The notes under the pieces are model-generated. The model saw nothing but the letters and a program-made list of their open reading frames with translations, was not told the origin of the DNA and searched no databases. Source: Aspidiotus rigidus (Eukaryota > Arthropoda > Insecta > Hemiptera > Diaspididae). From it: a stretch of 64,000 bases of DNA. Of the stretch, positions 56,491 to 64,000 are shown piece by piece; the stretch's first letter is position 1, and each line of letters starts with the position of its first letter. The position numbers and the translations under genes are program-made. The stretch covers positions 1,550,001 through 1,614,000 of the forward strand of contig JAVHKY010000029.1 of the NCBI GenBank assembly GCA_035079385.1, read 5' to 3'.

Positions 56491-57844
56491 TTTTTCCCTC
56501 CTTCCTTGATATAGGTAAAGGAAAAATGAAATTGGAATTAAAAATTATTTATAGAAAATTTACTGTTAATATAGAATTTTCTTTATAGGCGCACTTTTTT
56601 GGGATCACGCATCTTCCTCAAGAGTAGTTTTTAAAGGGGGAAGGAGCACGATAATTGTATGTCAACAATTTGCATTAAGCTTAATTATGTTTTATTCATC
56701 ATCTACTATGTAAATGATGTAAATGATATTTTGCATAGTGCGTAGCACAGTGCTGAAAATTCTCAAAAATGCTCAAAATATTAATGTTAAATTAGCTCTC
56801 GTTTATTTCTTTTTTGTTCCGCGTGATTAATGAAGTATTAAATTTTTTATACCTTTTTTTTTATGTGTATACAACAAGGCAACAAGCCCGTAAGATTATT
56901 ATAAATAAAACGACCGAAAGGGAAAAAAGCCTTCATTTTGTTTTCTGTATAATATAAGTAATAGTGTAAACCGTAAAATGAATCTCCAGATATCTCTCCG
57001 CATAATTTGAATGACAATTGATGAGGAAAAGGCTGTACGTGAAATTGAATAATATTATAATGTGAAGAGCGTTCTCATCCGGACAGATGGAACTGAAAAG
57101 CTCGCGAACTTGAAAACGGAATGCGATCACTTTTGGACAGGTTCAAGGTTCATCTATGTTCAGCGGTATTTGCTTGAATTGGCGCTTCTAAACGTAGGAA
57201 ACAAAATATAATCGACAAATAGAAAGAAGTTCGCGCGTGAATTACAATTGTCTCATTCTAACCAATGGTATTTCACAAAAGAAAGGATTACAAATAAGTA
57301 CAGTAGGGGGATTGATATGAATCGAAAATTTGAAGCGAGCGCCCCCAAATAATAAATCATTAAACGAGGTTGAAACAGTACACTTTTCTATATCAAATGA
57401 GAGTATATAATGTAATTTACAACATTTAATAAGTAATTTTCCAGCATCGGCACGTAATGTACATTAACTCGTGCGTTCAGATTTTTATCACCCGGCAACT
57501 AGGTGCTTACAAGGATTTTCTTCCAAAATTATAAGGTTTTCTTTTTCTTTTCCTTTTTCTTCAATTTGTATTGCAACCTCACCTCAAGTTTAAGACTGGG
57601 GCCACCGCATAATGTTTATTTGTATGGTACAACTAGTGAAACATTATTTTTATGTTTTTTCTTCATCAAATGTCTCAGACCACTCGCACAAGATGAGAAC
57701 AGCTAAAAGTTCGTCAATCACGCCCGAGTTTGAACATACAATTTGAAGCTTCTTTGCATTTATTTAAACGACATCAAGTTTAAAATTTCACCATTATTTA
57801 TACATTGAAATCGTCCCAGTCTATTGTGCTTCCAGGTGCTACTC
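56491..57844. other. Gene-free stretch
   Basis: AT-rich with poly-T tracts. No frame, RNA or repeat family that I can support. Confidence 0.4.
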
Positions 57845-58760
57845 TCAATACTCTCTTTTGCAACTTAAAAAAGCATCCCTGACACTTTACATTCATCTCA
57901 ATTTGGCTAACTTACCGAAATCGCCCAACATAATCTACATTAGACACTTCGAAGCCATCGCTAATGATTTTTCCTCCTACAACCTGTGCTTCACAAATGG
58001 ATCTAAATCAGGTTCCAAGACTCACTATATCTCTCTTATTAATGAAAAAGTCTCGCTCCTTCGTATGACGAACTCGGCCTCCATTCATTCTACTGAACTA
58101 TTACTATCTAATCCTGCCTTACTCATCTTCTCTTCTCCCCCTCCCATAAATTCCTTTTCCTTTCCCACTCTCTATTCTCCACTAGCCTAGCAAGACCGAG
58201 AATATAAATTTACAATTTGCAAACATAATTATGTAGTTAATAGTTATACTAGAATTATATAAGCAAGCGCTTTCAGAAAAAAATCCGTACACAAGTGAGA
58301 ACATACTCATCTCTAGTCTTCCCACCCTGGCGTTCTATGTATTCCCTCTATCTTTAATTGCCTTACTCCGCACTCATGGTCATCTCGGCTTCCTGGAACG
58401 CGACGCAGCTGACCTAGCAGCCGAGGAAGCTCTGCTTTCCTCCTCAATCACTGATTGTTCCTCCTTTCCTGCCTATGACTTGAAATTTTACTATCGTTCT
58501 CTAATCATCTCGTCATGGTACATACAACCCATGGTTCTTTCAACCTCACAATGAACTATGTTTAGTCAAGAAGCCCCCGGTACTCTGATTCTCTACAATT
58601 CGTTCCTCGTGCCATAGAGATATAGTTGGACACATCCGCATAACCCACTCCATCCTCGTTCTTGGGTTCTCCGCTCCACCATCATCCCAATACTGCTGTG
58701 CTGAGGAATTATCCGTCTTTTTATTTCTTTCTCTTGTCCATACCTCCTAAATCGCAGAAA
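57845..58760 (+). pseudogene. LINE fragment (RNase H and tail), interrupted
   Basis: 57960-58190 reads SYNLCFTNGSKSGSKTHYIS and LRMTNSASIHSTELLL, the LINE RNase H start (FT-x-GS-K, S-x-HSTELL). After a gap of about 170 bases that looks inserted, 58370-58520 continues with RTHGHLGFLERDAADLAAEE and FYYRSLIISSWY. A GHIRITHSILVLGFSAPPSS tail follows near 58632-58690. Same order as the other I/Jockey-like copies, but more decayed (stops, frameshifts). Confidence 0.65.
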
Positions 58761-59791
58761 ATGATTTCCTTTTCCCTCCTCTGTCCTCTTCAACAACTGC
58801 GAGAATCCATTATACTGACATTTTAACATAGGTACCTAAAACAAATTATGAGTGGGACTTAATGATCGGGGCGTAAGTACAGCGTATTTGAGGAATGTAA
58901 AGTCAACGCTGAAAATTATTTGAGTGGTTTTGCTTTTAACATGTGTGAAGGTCGACTATTTTGTGGAGTATTCGCTGTTTTTTTTTTCCTTTGTACTTTG
59001 ACCAGATGAGATGGAGAATGTTTGTAGCCATAATATTCATGGTAAAATTATTACAATTATTGAGGAATTTATTTGTGGTGCCTAGTATCAATCATGTCAT
59101 ACAGACTATTTTTGTTATAATATAATTCAAGTATTAGATTAGAACGACAATACTTTTGAAATTTGTGAAAAATTATATCAACCTTGACCATAACCGCCAT
59201 GACCGTCATAACCGGATGAAAAAAATTATTTTATATATTAACCGTAACCATGATGACCATGTTCCAACAGTCAGGTTGCTTCCCTAACCGTAACCAATGA
59301 CCAAAAAATAGAAGCTGTCTGCTTCAACCCTAACTGTATATCTTTTACTCTCTTATAAGGCTTTCACATTATTGCGATAGTATAGCGTTTGACTAATTCC
59401 TTATCTCGCTGAACGGCTGAACGTTATACTTAAACAAAATTTCATTTCAATATTATTTTTATTTTAAATCTCAATCGATTGTATTGAGAAATGATTATTG
59501 TGATATTTTCTTCACTCTAGTGTTCAAATGATTTGTAATCCAAAGAAATGAGTATGATAATACCAAAATTCAGAAACCAAAAGTTTTGTTTATTTTTTAT
59601 TACGTTCGGCGAGATAAGGAATCAGGCATACGTTATACTATTGGCAATTCTAGCGCCTTGGTTTGTTTACCCATTAGTTACAGAGAGATTGTTGGTGGAT
59701 ACCGAGAGGTACCCACAACGTACCTAACAGACGACCTTTTTCATTGGTCGATTAAGCGAGCGAAGTGAGCACCATTCGCTCGCACCACGCA
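58761..59791. other. Gene-free stretch
   Basis: A cluster of AACCGTAACCATGACCAT-like motifs lies at about 59180-59340, perhaps a degenerate minisatellite. Nothing else recognised. Confidence 0.35.
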
Positions 59792-59946
59792 GAAATTGGA
59801 CCCTTTTTAGCCAAACCCAACCAAGCGACATGATAACAATCTGGAGAACTGAAGAAATGTTCACCCACTATAGAAGCGGAGATTCTCCTTTTCCCCAGAT
59901 CGTTAACATATCGCTTGGTTGGGTTTGGCTAAAAAGGGTCCAATTA
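59792..59946. repeat. Inverted repeat, about 36-bp arms
   Basis: AATTGGACCCTTTTTAGCCA with AACCCAACCAAGCGA (59793-59827) is complementary to 59911-59946. CGAGCGAAGTGAGCAC and AAGCAAAGCGAGCAC lie just outside the arms. Confidence 0.8.
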
Positions 59947-60030
59947 AGCAAGCAAAGCGAGCACTTACAGAAAAAAAAGACTTCTCAAGGAACTACACTC
60001 CTTTCCGTTTGATTTAACACCAACCAGAAT

Positions 60031-60363
60031 TAAGGAACTATATAAGATAGGTATGCGCAAGTGATAAGAATAGGATCGTCACCACACTGATACAGTCGAA
60101 GGAGGAGCGATCTGAGTAAAATCCTAAGAGAATTTTAAGCATCAAACATCGAATACAAGAATTTAAACAACAAAAAATGAAGGAAATTTCCTAATTTCTT
60201 GTTTAATCTTTTCAATGAACCAAAATTCAATGTTTGATATATAAATTTTTCTCACATGGCCCTCCTGAAATCTTCTAAAACATACTGCTCTTCCTTCGAC
60301 TTTATCAACATGGCGATGATCCTTTTCTTATCACTTGCGCATACCTATCTTATATAGTTCCTT
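60031..60363. mobile_element. hAT-like foldback element with 53-bp arms
   Basis: TAAGGAACTATATAAGATAG and its continuation to 60083 is complementary to 60312-60364 with three mismatches. The 8-bp duplication ACCAGAAT is at 60023-60030 and 60364-60371. No coding frame. The duplication length suggests hAT. Confidence 0.85.
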
Positions 60364-60449
60364 ACCAGAATCAACTTCGCCGTTGGCCGGGTCTAAAGTT
60401 AAGGTGTTAAGCGAGGATCGCCCAATTTATTGTTCGGGTACCAAGTATT

Positions 60450-60536
60450 TATTAATTATAATATATTTTCGTCGATTGTGCTCATCGAATTAATTATATA
60501 ATATTTTTTCGTCGATTGTGCTTATTGAATTATTGA
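60450..60536. repeat. Two tandem copies of about 41 bp
   Basis: AATATATTTTCGTCGATTGTGCTCATCGAATT is followed by a second copy AATATTTTTTCGTCGATTGTG then CTTATTGAATT. CGCCCAATT and TTGTTCGGGT flank both sides, suggesting a duplication inside a larger repeat. Confidence 0.65.
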
Positions 60537-61649
60537 TCCATCGCCCAATTCATTTCAATTGTTCGGGTGTTTCTTTGGATACTACCCGCTTATTATCCAT
60601 CAAGTAAGTTTGTATCTTTTCATTGTATACTTGTAGGTTGATAATTTCCCCATATCTTACTTGAACCTCCTAAGCAAAATACGTATTCTATACAATACTT
60701 AGTATTAATACAACTAGTTGCGTAAGGTGCGCTACATTGGTGGGCTAAATACTTATTCGATTCATCTGTAGAATTTATTGTAATTCTATATTTTCTTCCA
60801 ATTATAGTTGTTCACCGACCATTCATTCATTCATTCATTGAATAATTTGTCGTTGACTTTTGATCGCGAGTTGGAGCACTCGGAGTGCCTACGCAATTCA
60901 ATTTTTGTGAGCTGTATTTTGCGTCTGAACCCAGTTTCATTCCTTTGAAGTTCAACAATAATAATTGTAACTTGGAAAAAGTTCCAAGAAGAGCTTGTAT
61001 GAACAAGCTTGGAATCTCTCTCTACAATATCTGTAAGTAGATAGAGTAATACATTATTGGTCATCAAGCCTGGTCTCTGTTTTCAAATGTTCCTACCTAA
61101 TTCAGAATACTGGTATGATGATGAACCGCCGTTGAATATTTTGAATATTATTCTCATTCAAATAGAAATTGACATTCGTCAAGGTGTCGTGAAATCAGGA
61201 GTACGAGTCAGTGAGTGTCATAATAAAATTGCTCGTGTCAATACTGGGTTGATATGTTCGGCCATGGTTGAGCAAATATGAAGGGCATGAGGAATTCTAT
61301 AATTAAAAAGACAGACTCTATCTACCTATTGGATTTAATTATCATCATACGTTCAAAGTTTTCTTCAATTGTTTGGTTATTGTTCATTTTGTTACAACTT
61401 GATAGACTTCTACAAAATAACCGACTTCAAATTGACAAATTCAGTAAAGTGTTTTTCTTTTTTTTTTTTTGCTATAGCGTGAGAATTTTGAAGATGATTG
61501 TCAAAATAGAGACATCATTCAACATGAAATTATTTAGAAGTGATTCAGCACGTAACTGTCGATTTATACTCCATTTATTTCTAGATTCAGTCTTTATGAA
61601 AAACTCCTAAATTTTGATTTCAGATTGATGATGATAAAAATTTTTCGTT
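60537..61649. other. Gene-free stretch
   Basis: Holds an ATTC microsatellite at about 60821-60838. Frames at 61057-61281 and 61278-61610 have no recognisable motif. Confidence 0.35.
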
Positions 61650-61870
61650 CAACATTGAAAATGATCAGGCTTGAATTTAAGTAAATGGGTACGTATACTT
61701 ATGTATACTGCGTTTAAAATTTCAGAAAAAGCTTTTTGGTTTCCCTCTTTTCAAATTATAGTTTACTATTTTCTCTGTGATCATAAAATTAGGCCTGAAT
61801 ATAAGTAAATGGTACACGGGTATACCTCGAAGTTTTTTCAATTTTCAGAAAAAGCTTTTTATTTTTCATT
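61650..61870. repeat. Degenerate direct duplication, about 125-bp period
   Basis: GGCTTGAATTTAAGTAAATG ... TTCAGAAAAAGCTTTTT (61669-61738) recurs as GGCCTGAATATAAGTAAATG ... TTCAGAAAAAGCTTTTT (61791-61860). Confidence 0.65.
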
Positions 61871-62208
61871 AAGTTGTAATCTTTAATCATGTACATAGCC
61901 TATATTTGGGTGAATATTTGTAATTTGGATGATGAGTATTTATCTATCCATAGAAAGAAAGTCTCAGGATAAAGTTTTGATTTCAGCCCTACGTGGTCTA
62001 CATCAATTCATGATATTATAATAGCATATTTCATTGAACCACACATTGAACAAGGTCTTTGAACCATGATAGACCGGATTTGTACTATCGCTGTACGCAC
62101 TACCTTGGGATTTTCCCAAGAGGCAGGTTCACCCCGAGGATTGGAGCAATGTTACCACGCCATACCTGGGGATATTAAAGTTCCAAGTGGGACTGCGAGT
62201 TTGAAGAC
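61871..62208. other. Gene-free stretch
   Basis: No feature recognised between the duplication and the hAT-like element. Confidence 0.35.
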
Positions 62209-62216
62209 CTCCGATC

Positions 62217-62693
62217 TAGTGATGGGCAAAAACCGATAGTTTGAAACTACCGATAGTCCAATAGTCTTCCTGCTGACACAATTTATTTATTCGGTAGTTT
62301 TTCGGAAAACTAGCGGTAGTATCGATATACCAATAGTGTTTCCATTTCATCCATTTAGGGTAGTGATGCGCTAGTGTTCGGAAGAGAATTACTCATGCTT
62401 TTCCTCTGTCATTTCCAATCTTTATACTCTACACAATTTTTTCTTATTTCTTGGTCTAGTTTACATAATATTTTTCTTCTTTCATCAATTTTTCTCTTTT
62501 GAAGAAGAAAAAAATAGTGACACATACGACAGAATTTGTCGAAAAATGCATACTACCGGTAGTGACGATAGCGGTGATATTCTATTGATAGTTTTTCAGT
62601 TACCAATACTATCGGTAGTATCAATAGCTCAGCAGGAAAACTATTGGTAGGCCTACTTAGTATTGGTAGTACTACCGATAGTGCTCAACACTA
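62217..62693. mobile_element. hAT-like non-autonomous element, 477 bp
   Basis: The left end TAGTGATGGGCAAAA and the inverse of the right end, TAGTGTTGAGCACTA, are flanked by the 8-bp duplication CTCCGATC (62209-62216, 62694-62701). TAGTGATGGGC-type ends and an 8-bp duplication are typical of hAT. Subterminal ACTACCGATAG/CTATCGGTAG motifs occur many times in both orientations and could be transposase-binding repeats. No transposase frame. Confidence 0.88.
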
Positions 62694-62701
62694 CTCCGAT
62701 C

Positions 62702-64000
62702 TTTGTAGTTTTCTTGTTTTACACTCTCGAGTGTAGGAAACAATGCCCATCCTGCGACAGAGCGGAAGCAGTCAAGTTTAGTGATGGTGGTTCTTGAATC
62801 ACGACAAAACTCACCTACAAATCATTTGCATCTTAACCGCCGTGAGTGTCGCTGTTGTCGGTATAAAGTAGAAGGATAATTTTATAAAGTAGAGGGATAA
62901 TTTTATAATTGATTATAATTTATACCACTCAAAATAATCATTTTTTGCCAAAAATGAAAAGAACAAAAGTTGTAGCTCTTTTAATTTGCTTTCAGATGAG
63001 TCTATTTCCAGGTTATTTGAGTAAATTTTTGGACATCGTCCCTTAGATCAAGCTTCAACAGTTTGCCGCTACAGTATATGTAGAGAGCGCCTCCTTTGCG
63101 TGAAAATCCGAATATCTATCGATATGAAAGTTGTTTCTAGATTTTTTTTTTCACTTTTGTCCAGCTAAATTTGCGTTTCATCCCATAGTGAAGTGTTTAC
63201 AAGCGGTCGAAGCAGACGAAGATTGTGATTTGTGGTTTAATCTTTATTCCACCTGATGCGTACACATAAATATGGCTTATAATGTAGACGAAAACTGTTT
63301 TTCCATTATCTGCGACGATGAAAGGGAAGAATCTCTAGAAAAAAAAAAATAATAAACGATTTTTTAATTTCAGTAATGTAGCGTGCAAATTTTGCGAGAA
63401 GACGGATCTTCGCTTGACGGAAACGTATGAAAATTCATTTTATAGAAATTCAAAATCCCAAGGTCGATTAATGTAGACCCAGAGTCGAAATTTTCGTCGC
63501 TACAAAAGCGTGGTGTGGCGTTGACGAAGCGCGCGACTTTCTCATCATGGAAAAGAGTATACAACCGCGAATTGTGTTTGTGACATTCTAACTACATTCG
63601 CGCGACAGCTTTTCACACACCAATATCCTCCCCTTTCCTTACCCGGTCCCATGGAACAGTCAACAAAAAGTAGATTCTTTCCGTTTCAATTACATCGTTA
63701 TTATTTCGTATTTACTATTCTACTCGCGAAGAATACTGCGAAAGGGCGTTTATTTATTTATTTATTTATTTTTTAATACTATTCAGTGTTGTGTTTGAAA
63801 TGTGTAAACAAAATGAAAATTTTTCGACGAAAATTTTTATGCGCGCGCGAACGATTGAAAGTTTTTAATTTGAAAATTGTCGCCGCAGGAAAATGTGCAT
63901 GTATTTATAATACGTAGATTTTCGCAGTTATAATCATTTTTTAGAAATAAAAAGAGGACGAAAGAAAAATCCCCGGGTATTATTATAACAATTTTTGTTT
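62702..64000. other. Gene-free stretch at the window end
   Basis: Contains a short duplication AGTAGAGGGATAATTTTATA near 62870-62910 and a TTTA microsatellite at about 63749-63774. The minus-strand frame at 63370-63564 shows no motif. Confidence 0.4.

Overview
The window looks like nuclear DNA of an insect. Genes are split by GT-AG introns, coding density is very low, and most of the recognisable sequence is transposable elements. Other insect signs are an invertebrate-code mitochondrial insertion, a short TTAGG-type motif, and a copia-class element whose primer site matches an internal part of initiator tRNA-Met. The very AT-rich mitochondrial insert and frequent GTACCTAC strings would fit a hemipteran, possibly sternorrhynchan; that is a weak inference. 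No operons or bacterial features are present.

Host genes. (1) 301-3246 (+): the last two coding exons of an unrecognised gene. (2) 7601-9941 (+): a UDP-glycosyltransferase of five consecutive phase-matched exons, lacking only its start exon. (3) 20578-24582 (+): a prolyl 4-hydroxylase alpha subunit that I could join into ten exons and a 503-residue frame. (4) 31552-32004 and 32747-34200 (-): two small unrecognised genes read from splice phase. (5) 47664-49906 (+): a small, probably secreted cysteine-containing protein whose last intron holds a 45-bp tandem array. The genes share no obvious pathway. The two enzymes act in or face the ER lumen, in detoxication and collagen-type hydroxylation.

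Mobile elements fill the rest. A copia element at 34728-41151 has apparently identical 314-bp LTRs, a 5-bp target duplication and one uninterrupted gag-pol frame; it sits inside an older foldback repeat. Others are a 5'-truncated LINE with a 12-bp target duplication (50426-51907), six or seven older LINE scraps, a Penelope-like element with an inverted copy of itself and hammerhead-ribozyme-like cores (54336-56018), a broken protein-primed DNA polymerase B gene of Polinton/adintovirus type (41690-43640), and a possible Helitron helicase scrap. Non-autonomous DNA elements include two 462-bp hAT-like copies with different 8-bp duplications, two further hAT-like elements, a pogo-like element, a TTAA-flanked family and several long hairpins.

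Mitochondrial insertions: a clear nad5 fragment (about 4090-4930) broken by a near-perfect 33-bp-arm hairpin, and weaker candidates at 10235-10590 and 10978-11150. The remainder is AT-rich intergenic sequence in which I recognise nothing.
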